A DNA stretch of 41,266 nucleotides from an uncultured Ruminococcus sp. (GTDB lineage Bacteria > Bacillota > Clostridia > Oscillospirales > Ruminococcaceae): positions 1-41,266 of the forward strand of contig CAKSJP010000020.1 in assembly GCA_934463425.1 (NCBI GenBank), read 5' to 3'. The notes under the pieces were generated by a model. That model worked only from the letters and a program-made list of their open reading frames with translations, did not search any database and was not told the origin of the DNA. The first letter of the stretch is position 1. Each line of letters starts with the position of its first letter. Positions 7,673 through 15,919 of the stretch are shown here, in pieces. A program made the translations under genes and the position numbers.

Positions 7673-7686
7673 AAGGAGTCCTTTAC

Positions 7687-8427
7687 ATGCAACCCATTCT
7701 TCGGAAGTTCCGTCTGCTGTTTTTACAGCTGCGGGAAAAATTGATACCCCCTTGCCGAATCGACTATATCAACGGTTCAGATACGTTTCCGCCGCCGCTG
7801 TCCAAGGAAGAGGAACAGGCGGTTTTTGCCCGGCTGCACCAGGGTGACAGCTCCGCCCGGGAAACGCTCATCGTCCACAATCTCCGCCTTGTGGTCTACA
7901 TCGCCAAAAAGTTTGAATCCTCCGGGTTAGGGCTGGAGGATCTCATCTCCATCGGCACCATCGGTCTCATCAAAGCCGTAGAAACCTTTTGCCCCGAAAA
8001 GAAGATCAAGCTGGCAACATATGCCTCCCGCTGCATCGAAAATGAGATCCTCATGGTGCTGCGAAAAAACGCCCAGCTTCGCGGCGAGATCTCCATCGAC
8101 GAGCCGCTCTCTGCCGACTGGGACGGCAACGAGCTGCTGCTCTCTGATATTCTGGGAACAGATGACGATATCGTCAGCCGGGACATCGAAAGCGAAGCCG
8201 AACGGGAAATGCTCCTTGCCGCTGTCTCAGAGCTAGGAGAACGGGAACAGGAGATCATGCAGATGCGCTTTGGACTATGCGGCAAAAAAGAGCGCACCCA
8301 AAAAGAAGTCGCAGAAGCCATCGGTATTTCACAGTCCTATATCTCCCGGCTGGAAAAAAAGATCATCCGAAAGCTGCGAAAGAAACTGGAAGAGGCTGAC
8401 CAGCCCATCACCCATCACGCAACCTGA
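7687..8427 (+). CDS. sigE: RNA polymerase sporulation sigma factor SigE (pro-sigma-E)
   Basis: A 246-residue sigma-70 family factor. Residues 1-30 ([16 protein letters not shown]) are the amphipathic pro-sequence that tethers pro-sigma-E to the membrane. Next come region 2 ([47 protein letters not shown]), a region 3 remnant and region 4 ([38 protein letters not shown]). It directs early mother-cell transcription after cleavage by SpoIIGA, which is encoded immediately upstream. AAAGGAG lies 8 nt before the ATG; the frame is open further upstream but overlaps spoIIGA. A strong terminator follows. Confidence 0.93.
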   Translation: MQPILRKFRLLFLQLREKLIPPCRIDYINGSDTFPPPLSKEEEQAVFARLHQGDSSARETLIVHNLRLVVYIAKKFESSGLGLEDLISIGTIGLIKAVETFCPEKKIKLATYASRCIENEILMVLRKNAQLRGEISIDEPLSADWDGNELLLSDILGTDDDIVSRDIESEAEREMLLAAVSELGEREQEIMQMRFGLCGKKERTQKEVAEAIGISQSYISRLEKKIIRKLRKKLEEADQPITHHAT

Positions 8428-8446
8428 GCGCCGCATCCGGACATGC

Positions 8447-8487
8447 AAAAGAGCCGCAAGGAAAACACATCCTTGCGGCTCTTTTTA
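8447..8487. terminator. Bidirectional terminator between sigE and the dockerin gene
   Basis: AAAAGAGCCGCAAGG pairs with CCTTGCGGCTCTTTT over an 11-nt loop. T-runs flank it on either strand, so it can end both sigE (plus) and the convergent dockerin gene (minus). Confidence 0.9.
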
Positions 8488-8520
8488 TAGCTTTCTGTCA
8501 GAGAAGCACATTATCGTTGC

Positions 8521-11205
8521 TTAGTCTGTGCACGGCAGCTCTGTTACCAGAGATACCAGGAACTTCAGCAGAACAAGCGCATCATTGCTTCCGGTTTCGC
8601 CGTTTGCATCACAGTCAGAGTTCAGGATCTGCTGTGCGGTAGACAGCTTTACAGCGCCTGACACTGCCTTGTTCAGCAGAACAGCATCAGAAATGTCCAC
8701 ACGGCCGTCACAGTTTACATCACCGTAGAAAGCAACCAGCGGTTCTGTTACAGTTGTACCAGTGCTCTTAGTTGTGGTGGTTGCAGAAGTGCTTCCACTA
8801 GTCTTTGCAGTAGTCTTGCTGGTTGTAGTAGTGGTTGCAGAATTGGATGTAGTTGTAGTAGAGGTGGTTGTGGTAGTTTCAGTTACCTCTGCCAGAACAT
8901 TCAGTGTGATATCCTTTGTCTGGCCACCCGGTGTGGTGATCGTCAAAATGGTAGAACCTACATTTTTACCAGTGATGATCAGCTGCTTGTCATTGTCCGG
9001 GCTCGCAGCAACAGAAGCCAGATTGCTGATCTTCAGTGTGCCGGTGCTGCCCGGTACATTGACATCCAGTGTATACTTTTCGCCGATCTTAACATCGATG
9101 GAATCTACAACCTCCAGCGGATCTTCAAACATATCGAGCTTTGCTTCGTTCTTCTGATCGTCTGCTGCATAGTATACAGTTACATTGTTGATGGTGTATT
9201 TCTTGGATTCCGTTTCACCCAGGTTTGCATACCATACGCCGAAGCTCAGGTGTGCATCCTCTGTTTCTGTGGAGATCTGGTTCCACTCATTATAGAGCTT
9301 GCCGTCCTTCTCACGGATACCAGTTGCCAGGGTTGCCGGCGGAACCCACAGATAAGTATAGGTTTTCTTTCCGGTCGCATCCTGATAAGCTGCATCCTTG
9401 AGCGCGTTATCGTTTGCATCCGGACGGCTACCTGCGGTACTCTTTTCCCAGTACAGCAGTGTCGGTGTAGTCTCGTTTCCGCCTTCCTTTTTAAAGATAT
9501 CATCCGACTGGAACCAGTTGTCCTTCAGACCAGCCTTTTCCAGAACAGTAGTGCCTACACCCAACTGTACCTGATTTGCATCCTGATCTGTGGTGATGTC
9601 AAATGCAACCGCATAAACATCTGCGGTCTTTTCATACTTCATGCCGAAGTCGGAATACTTGATCTCTGTAGACTTGCCAATGCTCTCAGAGCCTGCGCTC
9701 TTGATAGAAGCAGAAGCGGTGCACGGGAAAGTCAGTTCTTCTTCATAAGTCAGTGCTGCAGAAACAATGGTGCAGTCCTTAAATACGCCCTTTGTCAGGG
9801 ATGCATACCACAACTGGAAGGAGATCTGGCTGGTTTCCATCGTTGTTTCGCAATCGATGACCTGTTCCGGAACGTCCCAGGTTACTGTGAAGTAGCTGCC
9901 CAGTTCCTGCTTTGCCAGGTCAGAGCCGCCGCCAACGGTAAAGTCACCCTTGCCATTGCCCCATTCTACACCTGCATCGGTGCATTCCTTCAGTGTTTCT
10001 GCACCAACGTCATTATACCAATAGCCGGCAGTCGCAACAGACGAATCGCCCTGCTGTCCCTTCAGACCAGCCTGTGCCTTTGCATATTCTGTATCTGCCA
10101 GACTCATATTTTCTACGTTCAGACCGCCGCCGTACATGATACGGTTTACACAATCCTCTGTATTGTCCAGCTTCAGGGTAACGCTCAGTGCAGTTACCTT
10201 TGCGCCATCTGCCACGGTAGTGCCCGGGTTGAAGTTAAAGTCACCATAAGTAAACTTGTGGCTGTTCAGCGGCAGACCTGCTTCACGGATCGCACTTTCA
10301 GAATTTAGTGCAACACCGCCGTTTGCTTCCTTGAATGCTTCAGAAGCGTAGTAATCTTCGCTGCAGTTGTCACCAGGTGTCAGCTTGATGTCCAGACCGT
10401 CCAGCTTCAGAGAGTTCTGAGTCTTTACAGTCATATTCTCGCCGTCCTGCTTTACAGAAACCACTTCGCCGTTTCCGATGGAGCTGGAATAATTCAGACC
10501 GCCGGTGTTTTCTGCACCCTTCGGCAAAGTCGGGTCAACTTCCTTGATCCAGCCCGGCTTTTCCCCGGTGCTGGTATCTGTTGTGCCGTTTACGGTGATA
10601 GAAACCAGTTCAATTTCTGCATTCTGTGTCCGGGTGGTCTTATCTTCCTCGTTGATCAGTCCGGTGTAGCAGTTCTGGATCTGGAACTTCGCAGATTGAT
10701 TCGTAGACAGCTCTTCGGTAACGCTTGCCGGAAGTTCTACCACAACAGAGAATTCCTTCGCGTAGGGGTGTACCTGAGGTGCTTCTTTTTCGCCAGTCAC
10801 CTTTTTGATATCCCACCAATATCCATTAGCTTTTGTATCAGATGCGCCGACATAATAAGAAAAATCGGTAACCATCTGGTCGGATTTAAAGTTGAACTGC
10901 AGAGAAGTGATGTTCTCCCCATAGACATCTGCCGGAGACTTTCCAGAAGTATCTGTAAATTTTGTCCAATCATCCGTCTCTGCTTTGCACATATAAGTGC
11001 AGTCCTTTGCATTTAACGGATCATCTTCCTTCGGATCCGGATTCGGGATGGATGTCGCCAGCGTCTTTCCAATGCTGACTGTTTTCCCCTCTGCTGCATT
11101 TGCAAAAAAGCTGCTGCCGGATGTTACCGCCAGAGAGGTTGTCGCCATAACAACACTGACAAGCAGTGCGCTGACGCGTTTCCGTGTAATCTTGCTCATG
11201 TGCAT
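8521..11205 (-). CDS. Large secreted multi-module dockerin protein, no recognised catalytic domain
   Basis: About 894 residues. After MSKITRKR there is a signal peptide ending near ANAA. Three beta-rich regions follow, at roughly 45-215, 240-530 and 535-705. The latter two each end in a similar strand pattern (ISFQLWYASL / LSFGVWYANL followed by a T-I-x-x-x-x-x-x-Y strand). A Big-type Ig-like domain spans about 715-785, then a Thr-rich linker and a dockerin at about 838-894. The first dockerin loop is DVNCDGRVDISDA and the second is DCDANGETGSNDA, both canonical calcium loops. I recognise no glycosidase or esterase signature. The modules look like carbohydrate-binding or structural beta-sandwiches, so a substrate-targeting or adaptor role in a cellulosome is inferred. 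A second ATG at 11199 is also possible: AGGAG is 4 nt from the first and 10 nt from the second. Confidence 0.8.
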   Translation of the reverse strand: MHMSKITRKRVSALLVSVVMATTSLAVTSGSSFFANAAEGKTVSIGKTLATSIPNPDPKEDDPLNAKDCTYMCKAETDDWTKFTDTSGKSPADVYGENITSLQFNFKSDQMVTDFSYYVGASDTKANGYWWDIKKVTGEKEAPQVHPYAKEFSVVVELPASVTEELSTNQSAKFQIQNCYTGLINEEDKTTRTQNAEIELVSITVNGTTDTSTGEKPGWIKEVDPTLPKGAENTGGLNYSSSIGNGEVVSVKQDGENMTVKTQNSLKLDGLDIKLTPGDNCSEDYYASEAFKEANGGVALNSESAIREAGLPLNSHKFTYGDFNFNPGTTVADGAKVTALSVTLKLDNTEDCVNRIMYGGGLNVENMSLADTEYAKAQAGLKGQQGDSSVATAGYWYNDVGAETLKECTDAGVEWGNGKGDFTVGGGSDLAKQELGSYFTVTWDVPEQVIDCETTMETSQISFQLWYASLTKGVFKDCTIVSAALTYEEELTFPCTASASIKSAGSESIGKSTEIKYSDFGMKYEKTADVYAVAFDITTDQDANQVQLGVGTTVLEKAGLKDNWFQSDDIFKKEGGNETTPTLLYWEKSTAGSRPDANDNALKDAAYQDATGKKTYTYLWVPPATLATGIREKDGKLYNEWNQISTETEDAHLSFGVWYANLGETESKKYTINNVTVYYAADDQKNEAKLDMFEDPLEVVDSIDVKIGEKYTLDVNVPGSTGTLKISNLASVAASPDNDKQLIITGKNVGSTILTITTPGGQTKDITLNVLAEVTETTTTTSTTTTSNSATTTTTSKTTAKTSGSTSATTTTKSTGTTVTEPLVAFYGDVNCDGRVDISDAVLLNKAVSGAVKLSTAQQILNSDCDANGETGSNDALVLLKFLVSLVTELPCTD

Positions 11206-11330
11206 ATCGCTCCTTTTTTCCTTGTTGAATTTCATCTGAAATTTATTTTCCTGACAGTAACCGCTGCGGCAGACTGCTGCGGGCACTGTTTATGCTTAAA
11301 AAATGGTACATTCATTTTTTAGCTATACTC

Positions 11331-11359
11331 ATTATACCAATTATACTTCAAAATGTAAA
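11331..11359 (-). promoter_or_regulatory. Promoter of the large dockerin gene
   Basis: On the minus strand, TTTACA (11359-11354) and TATAAT (11336-11331) are 17 bp apart. Both boxes and the spacing are identical to those of the GH9 cellulase promoter at 40069-40097. Confidence 0.8.
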
Positions 11360-11410
11360 TGTATATTTCATGAACATTGAGATTTGACCGTAAAAGATTC
11401 TGATTCTGTT

Positions 11411-11440
11411 TTGTGCAAGTTGCACATAAGTATTGCACAA
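11411..11440. promoter_or_regulatory. Candidate operator upstream of the large dockerin gene
   Basis: TTGTGCAA at 11411 and TTGCACAA at 11433 form a perfect 8-bp inverted repeat over 14 nt. It sits inside a longer palindrome whose outer arms are GATTCTGTTTT/AAAACAGAATC. It begins 52 bp upstream of the -35 box. A related sequence lies at the same place upstream of the GH9 gene (40146-40175), which supports a regulator site. Confidence 0.5.
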
Positions 11441-11460
11441 TGAAAACAGAATCCGCTGAT

Positions 11461-11504
11461 TTAAAAAAAATAGAGGTTGATTCTAAATAGAACCAACCTC
11501 TATT
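11461..11504 (-). terminator. Terminator of cdaR
   Basis: AATAGAGGTTG pairs with CAACCTCTATT, extended inside by TTCT/AGAA. On the minus strand it is followed by eight T residues, a strong intrinsic terminator 27 nt past the cdaR stop codon. Confidence 0.9.
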
Positions 11505-11530
11505 TCATAGCATTGGAAAAAATATCTATG

Positions 11531-12928
11531 TTAATTGCTTCCATTTACAGCAGACTCTGTCGGGTTTTGACCTGAACTGGAAGTCCGCACGCCCTTCACG
11601 GCTACCCGATAGTCTCCGACTGCCCAGACCGTGTTGTATTTACTGCATGAAATGGTAGGCGTATAGTTAAAGGTGACCGTGTCGCCGTCTACGGCATCTG
11701 CCTGTGTAGAATAGCTGAGGAGATCTACATTGGCCGTCAGATCACTGGCATCCAGTTCTTCCATCACGTCTGCAGGGCCGATGATGCTGACCTTCAGCTG
11801 CTGCGTCAATACATTGAAGTCATAGGTCGCCGGCGCATTGACAATGCCGATATCCGAGATCACATAGTCCTTTTTCACCAGATCAGTGGAATCCAGAGAC
11901 AATGTCACAGTTGAGAAGCCAGACTGGTTGACATAATCATCCGGAACATTTACAACGAAATCGTTGGAATAATCCAGATCAATATCCCGCAGTGCCACAG
12001 AGCCGATATTAAACTCGCTCATCTCCTCCATAGAGGTATTAGGTGCTGCCAGTGTGATCTGCTGTTCTGACAGGTTCAGCCGCTTTTTCAGCGCTTCCAG
12101 GTCGAAGTTTGCCGGCGCGTTGGTGATCTGATAGGTCACATCCATAGTCTTTTGATACAGCACAGGCACCTCCAGCGAGAACGCCGCCACATCGTAGGAA
12201 AAGTCCGTAGAATCCACCTGCGTTCCTGCTTCATTGTAGAAGAGCAGCGTATCGGTGGTATAGATCTTAGAAGCACTGAGCTGTTCTTTCTGCTGTGTCT
12301 CTGCCACGCAGTATTTCACCTGATTCAGCTGCTGCTGCGGTCCGGTGACATCGATCGTCGATGGTGTGCAGGCAAAGTTTTCTTCATCCAGAACGCACCC
12401 CTCTGTAAAGGTGAGGTTCGGCGCAGACGGCTTGATCTCAAAGGTATAGGTATCGATCTTATCGAAAGTCACATTCACCGTAGACGGTGAAATAGACTTG
12501 ACATTAAACTGTTCGTTTTCGTTGCCGTTAACAGTGATCGACAGCTTTTTTGTTCCGGCAGAGGTGACATTTTCCACTACTGCTGTTGCAGTTAGGTTAT
12601 CTGCATCGATATTACCGATCTTCGAGCGATTTCCCTCGATCTGCACGGTCACATCCTTCACATCATAATCGATCACACTAAGTCCGTTTTCCTCCGCAGA
12701 GGTTCCTGTGATCTCAACCTTCAGAGGAACATGGTGCAGGGTACGGGGGGTGGTAGGATAAATTGCAATGGAGATCACAAACCACAGAACAATGGCAATG
12801 GCAACCGAAGTCACCATCATCGCGGGACGGCTGTCATAAAGCCGCTGGAACAGAGAACCATTACTGCCGCTGTTCCGGTTCTTCTGTGATGTCTTTTTCT
12901 GCCGGTTTTTCCACGGATTCTTTGGCAT
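11531..12928 (-). CDS. cdaR: CdaR, YbbR-domain regulator of the diadenylate cyclase
   Basis: 465 residues. There is a basic N-terminus, one membrane segment (about residues 36-55, MMVTSVAIAIVLWFVISIAI), then an extracellular region made of about four YbbR repeats (for example VPLKVEITG...VTVQIEGNRSKI and VNAPATYDF...VSIIGPADVMEEL). CdaR binds the membrane cyclase CdaA and tunes c-di-AMP output. AAAGGAG lies 7 nt before the ATG. The start lies 68 nt inside the 3' end of cdaA, so the two are translated from overlapping frames of one transcript. The usual third gene of this operon, glmM, is absent: a strong terminator follows directly. Confidence 0.92.
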   Translation of the reverse strand: MPKNPWKNRQKKTSQKNRNSGSNGSLFQRLYDSRPAMMVTSVAIAIVLWFVISIAIYPTTPRTLHHVPLKVEITGTSAEENGLSVIDYDVKDVTVQIEGNRSKIGNIDADNLTATAVVENVTSAGTKKLSITVNGNENEQFNVKSISPSTVNVTFDKIDTYTFEIKPSAPNLTFTEGCVLDEENFACTPSTIDVTGPQQQLNQVKYCVAETQQKEQLSASKIYTTDTLLFYNEAGTQVDSTDFSYDVAAFSLEVPVLYQKTMDVTYQITNAPANFDLEALKKRLNLSEQQITLAAPNTSMEEMSEFNIGSVALRDIDLDYSNDFVVNVPDDYVNQSGFSTVTLSLDSTDLVKKDYVISDIGIVNAPATYDFNVLTQQLKVSIIGPADVMEELDASDLTANVDLLSYSTQADAVDGDTVTFNYTPTISCSKYNTVWAVGDYRVAVKGVRTSSSGQNPTESAVNGSN

Positions 12929-13820
12929 GTTCTTTCTCCTTTCCGCTGTTTTTCTGATGCCGCTTCAGGAACGGAAGCTTTTTTGCAACCTTGCCGATGG
13001 TAGTTTCTTCTCCGGATGCGATCAGCCGGCTGGTCAACAGCTGATGCAGGGATTCTCGTGTAAATCCGCTTTTCAGCACACCATTTTCTGCCACAGAGAT
13101 TGCGCCGGTCTCCTCAGAGACAACGATCACCACTGCATCGGAATTTTCGCTCATGCCGATGGCAGCACGATGCCGGGAGCCGAGGCGCTTGTTGATGAGT
13201 TCCTCTTTCTGCGGCTTCGGCAAAAAGCATGCTGCCGCCAGGATCTTGCCGTCCCGGATAATCACTGCGCCGTCATGAAGCGGCGTTTTATTGAAAAAGA
13301 TATTTCCAAAAAGCTCTTTACTGGGGATGGCGTCCAGGATCGTGCCATTGTCGATCTGCTCGCCCAGTCGCGTCTGGCGCTCGATGACGATCAGCGCACC
13401 GGTAGAAGTTGCAGACAGTTCTACACAGGCATCACAGATGACATCGATCGTCCTGCTCCAGACGGAACTGTCCACATTGGAGCTGCTGCCGAAGCGAAGC
13501 CCCAATTTGGTGTAGCCTGCTTTCTCCAGGGTTCGGCGAAGCTCCGGCTGAAAGAGGATGATCAGAGCGATGAGCCCAATGTTCAGTGTTTCAGAAAGCA
13601 AGTAGGAGATCGCTTTCATATTGATCCAGGCAGAGATGATGTAGACCAGAAGCAGCAGAAAGATACCCTTGATGAGCTGTCCTGCCCGCGTTTCCCGTAT
13701 CAGCTTCATGGCAACATAAACCACATAAGAGAGCACCAGGATATCTAAAATATCCACCGGTTCTGCTGTTTTGATGACGCTGAAAATCATATCCAGTATA
13801 TCCCGTAAAGCCACGTGCAT
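12861..13820 (-). CDS. cdaA: Diadenylate cyclase CdaA
   Basis: Three N-terminal membrane segments (about residues 20-95) precede a DAC domain with the catalytic DGAVIIRDG (DGA motif) and GSRHRAAIG (RHR motif). It condenses two ATP into c-di-AMP, the second messenger controlling potassium and osmolyte uptake and cell-wall homeostasis. The C-terminal tail (about residue 275 onward) is charged, Lys/Glu-rich and likely disordered. It is also the part whose DNA overlaps cdaR. Two adjacent ATG codons are present; the second (13820) has better spacing from AAAGGA and gives 319 residues. Its own promoter lies across the end of the upstream cysteine desulfurase gene. Confidence 0.94.
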   Translation of the reverse strand: MHVALRDILDMIFSVIKTAEPVDILDILVLSYVVYVAMKLIRETRAGQLIKGIFLLLLVYIISAWINMKAISYLLSETLNIGLIALIILFQPELRRTLEKAGYTKLGLRFGSSSNVDSSVWSRTIDVICDACVELSATSTGALIVIERQTRLGEQIDNGTILDAIPSKELFGNIFFNKTPLHDGAVIIRDGKILAAACFLPKPQKEELINKRLGSRHRAAIGMSENSDAVVIVVSEETGAISVAENGVLKSGFTRESLHQLLTSRLIASGEETTIGKVAKKLPFLKRHQKNSGKEKEHAKESVEKPAEKDITEEPEQRQ

Positions 13821-13877
13821 CATCTTCCTTTCTGACTTCTGTTTTTCCGTCCTGTATTTTGTCTCATGTTTATGTAA

Positions 13878-13908
13878 CGGACAGAGCGCTCTTTGCACTC
13901 TCTGTCCG
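13878..13908. terminator. Hairpin between the cysteine desulfurase and cdaA
   Basis: CGGACAGAG and CTCTGTCCG form a 9-bp stem over 13 nt. The T-run after it is poor on both strands, so it may be a weak terminator or part of the cdaA leader. Confidence 0.45.
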
Positions 13909-13940
13909 CATATTTCTGCTTTGAAAAGCGTCCTATATCT

Positions 13941-15119
13941 CTATTGTAACATATCACCGGGATTTTTCAATAGGTTTTTGGGACTTTTCAGAATATTGAC
14001 ATAATTTTTCACATGAAAAGCCAGTCGGCGTGTATCCGAAGCCCGGCTGAATGCCGACGGTGCAAAACGGACTGTGCCGTCCTTTGTCCCCAATTTTTCA
14101 TGTGCCAGCGGTGCACAGTGCAGTCCGGCGCGCAGACAAAAGCCCTGCCGATCCAGATACGCCGCCGTTTCTTCCGGCGATGCTCCCGCCACCGTGAATG
14201 AAACAATGGGCACATAAGCCACTCCCGGCTGACGATACACCGTCACCTCCGGAAGCTTTTCCAGTTCATCGCACAGCAGTTCACAGAGCTGACTCTCATG
14301 CCGGTACAATCCTGCCACCGTCTGCCGGCGAACGAAATCGATCCCGGCACAAAGAGAAGCTGCACCAATGACATTCAGCGTGCCGCACTCCAGACGGTCG
14401 GGCAAAAAGTCCGGCTGCTCCGGACTGCGGGAGGCGCTGCCGGTACCGCCCTGCATCAGCGGCTGAATGGGAAATTCACAATCCGTCATGAGAATACCAG
14501 TGCCCGTGCTGCCGTACAGTCCCTTGTGTCCGGCGGTACAGAGAATGTGCATGCCGTCCCGCTCCAGAGACAGCGGCAAAATCCCGCATGCCTGCGCCCC
14601 GTCTGCGATCATGCAGATACCGCGGCTGCGGCACACCCGGGCGATCTCCCGATAGGGAAGGATCTGCCCTGTCACATTGCTGGCAATGGTGCAGACCACT
14701 GCCCTGGTGTTGGGTCGGAACAATCCCTGCAAGCGCCGGATGGTCTCGCCGTCATCCCCAGAGACCTCCAACAGGCTGTAGGTGACCTTTCCGGCACGGG
14801 CAAGCGCCGCAATGGGACGGTATACAGAGTTGTGTTCCAGGTCGCTGAGGATCACATGATCTCCCGGCTTCAAAATGCCCTGGATCGCCACGTTGAGCGC
14901 ATGGGTGCAATTTAAGGTAAAGATGGTGTTTTCCACCTTAGCATCAAAGAAATCCGCCGCCGTTTCACGGGCGTGGTATACCAGTTCTGAGGTGCGTTCT
15001 GCGATCACATGACCGCCGCGCCCGGCGTTTCCGTATTTTGCGATGGCGTCCGCCACGGCGCGGCGCACCTCCGGCGGCTTGGGATAGGTGGTCGCCGCGT
15101 TATCAAAGTTCACCGTCAC
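13941..15119 (-). CDS. Cysteine desulfurase family protein (class V aminotransferase)
   Basis: 392 residues of fold-type I PLP enzyme. FDNAATTYPKP is at the N-terminus, a cofactor Asp and stacking region lies at MIADGAQACG, the Schiff-base Lys is in TAGHKGLYG, and the catalytic Cys is in LRAGLHCAPLAH. These features match the subgroup often found beside DUF3343 proteins rather than housekeeping IscS. It would remove sulfur from cysteine (or selenium from selenocysteine) and pass it on as a persulfide. The GTG start overlaps the DUF3343 stop codon (GTGA), so the two are translationally coupled; a second GTG at 15113 is also possible. No selD, iscU or sufBCD gene lies in the window, so the acceptor may be the DUF3343 protein itself. 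Confidence 0.85.
   Translation of the reverse strand: MTVNFDNAATTYPKPPEVRRAVADAIAKYGNAGRGGHVIAERTSELVYHARETAADFFDAKVENTIFTLNCTHALNVAIQGILKPGDHVILSDLEHNSVYRPIAALARAGKVTYSLLEVSGDDGETIRRLQGLFRPNTRAVVCTIASNVTGQILPYREIARVCRSRGICMIADGAQACGILPLSLERDGMHILCTAGHKGLYGSTGTGILMTDCEFPIQPLMQGGTGSASRSPEQPDFLPDRLECGTLNVIGAASLCAGIDFVRRQTVAGLYRHESQLCELLCDELEKLPEVTVYRQPGVAYVPIVSFTVAGASPEETAAYLDRQGFCLRAGLHCAPLAHEKLGTKDGTVRFAPSAFSRASDTRRLAFHVKNYVNILKSPKNLLKNPGDMLQ
13943..13970 (-). promoter_or_regulatory. Promoter of cdaA-cdaR
   Basis: On the minus strand, TTGAAA (13970-13965) and TACAAT (13948-13943) are 16 bp apart. The promoter overlaps the final codons of the upstream desulfurase gene. Confidence 0.55.
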
Positions 15120-15343
15120 CGCATATCACGTCCTTCCCGGGGACTCCGAAACGGGATTCCCTCTCTGGACAGAAGTGCGGAGACGCGGCCGCAGTCTGCT
15201 CTCGCCGCCAGTACAAAGCCGCAGCCCTCCGGGCCAAGGTGCTCCAGCCGCCGGATCTCACAGGGGATTCCCTGCTGCTGTAATATCCGCTTCGCCCGGT
15301 TCGCCTGGGTATAAGAGACCATTGCCGCTTTACATTCCAACAT
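15116..15343 (-). CDS. DUF3343 small putative sulfur/selenium carrier-like protein
   Basis: 75 residues with the DUF3343 pattern: a short N-terminal strand, a helix with A-N-R-A-K-R-I-L, then the conserved GCGF around residue 46. The Cys there is the likely reactive residue. AGGGGTGAG precedes the ATG at 15343. The stop codon overlaps the start of the cysteine desulfurase (GTGA), the recurrent partner of this family. A role in accepting or relaying sulfur or selenium is inferred from that pairing, not proved. Confidence 0.75.
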   Translation of the reverse strand: MLECKAAMVSYTQANRAKRILQQQGIPCEIRRLEHLGPEGCGFVLAARADCGRVSALLSREGIPFRSPREGRDMR

Positions 15344-15372
15344 CTTCTCACCCCTTTGCAAATCAAATTGAT

Positions 15373-15392
15373 ACGGGGAAACACTTCCCCGT
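15373..15392 (-). terminator. Short hairpin between ispF and the DUF3343 gene
   Basis: ACGGGGAA and TTCCCCGT form a perfect 8-bp stem with a 4-nt loop. On the minus strand it is followed by ATCAATTTG, a weak T-run, so it is either an inefficient terminator or a processing or attenuation hairpin. Confidence 0.5.
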
Positions 15393-15430
15393 GTCAGTAT
15401 ATGCAGGGCGGCGGCAATAGGGCAACAGAA

Positions 15431-15919
15431 TTATGCTTTCACCAGCAGGCAGACGCAGTGTGCCGCAATGCCCAGACCCTCACCGGTAAAGCCCAGCTTC
15501 TCCTCCGTGGTAGCTTTTACGCTGACCTGCTCCAGAGAAGCACCGCAGGCGGCTGCAATTTTTTCCCGCATAGAAACAATATACGGTGCAAGCTTCGGCC
15601 TCTGGCAAAGGATCGTGGCATCCAGATTGCCCACAGCATAGCCCTGTGCCTTCACCTTTTCCACCACCAGCTCCAATAGCTTTACGCTGTCTGCGCCTTT
15701 ATACGCCGGGTCGGTATCCGGAAAGTGCTTTCCGATATCTCCCAGTGCCAGTGCTCCCAGCAGGGCATCTGAAACAGCGTGGAGCAGTACATCTGCATCC
15801 GAATGGCCCAGCAGCCCCTTTTCATAGGGAATTTCCACGCCGCCCATAATGAGCTTTCTGCCTTCTGCCAGACGGTGTACGTCATAGCCGTGTCCGATAC
15901 GAAACGGGATGTTTTCCAT
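15431..15919 (-). CDS. ispF: 2-C-methyl-D-erythritol 2,4-cyclodiphosphate synthase IspF
   Basis: 162 residues, the normal IspF length. It has the zinc ligands in GHGYDVHRL, the substrate loop [22 protein letters not shown] and the C-terminal [20 protein letters not shown] signature. It catalyses the fifth step of the MEP isoprenoid pathway, turning CDP-methylerythritol phosphate into the cyclic diphosphate with release of CMP. AAAGGAGG precedes the ATG, which follows the ispD stop codon directly (TAAATG), so the two MEP genes are coupled. Confidence 0.97.
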   Translation of the reverse strand: MENIPFRIGHGYDVHRLAEGRKLIMGGVEIPYEKGLLGHSDADVLLHAVSDALLGALALGDIGKHFPDTDPAYKGADSVKLLELVVEKVKAQGYAVGNLDATILCQRPKLAPYIVSMREKIAAACGASLEQVSVKATTEEKLGFTGEGLGIAAHCVCLLVKA

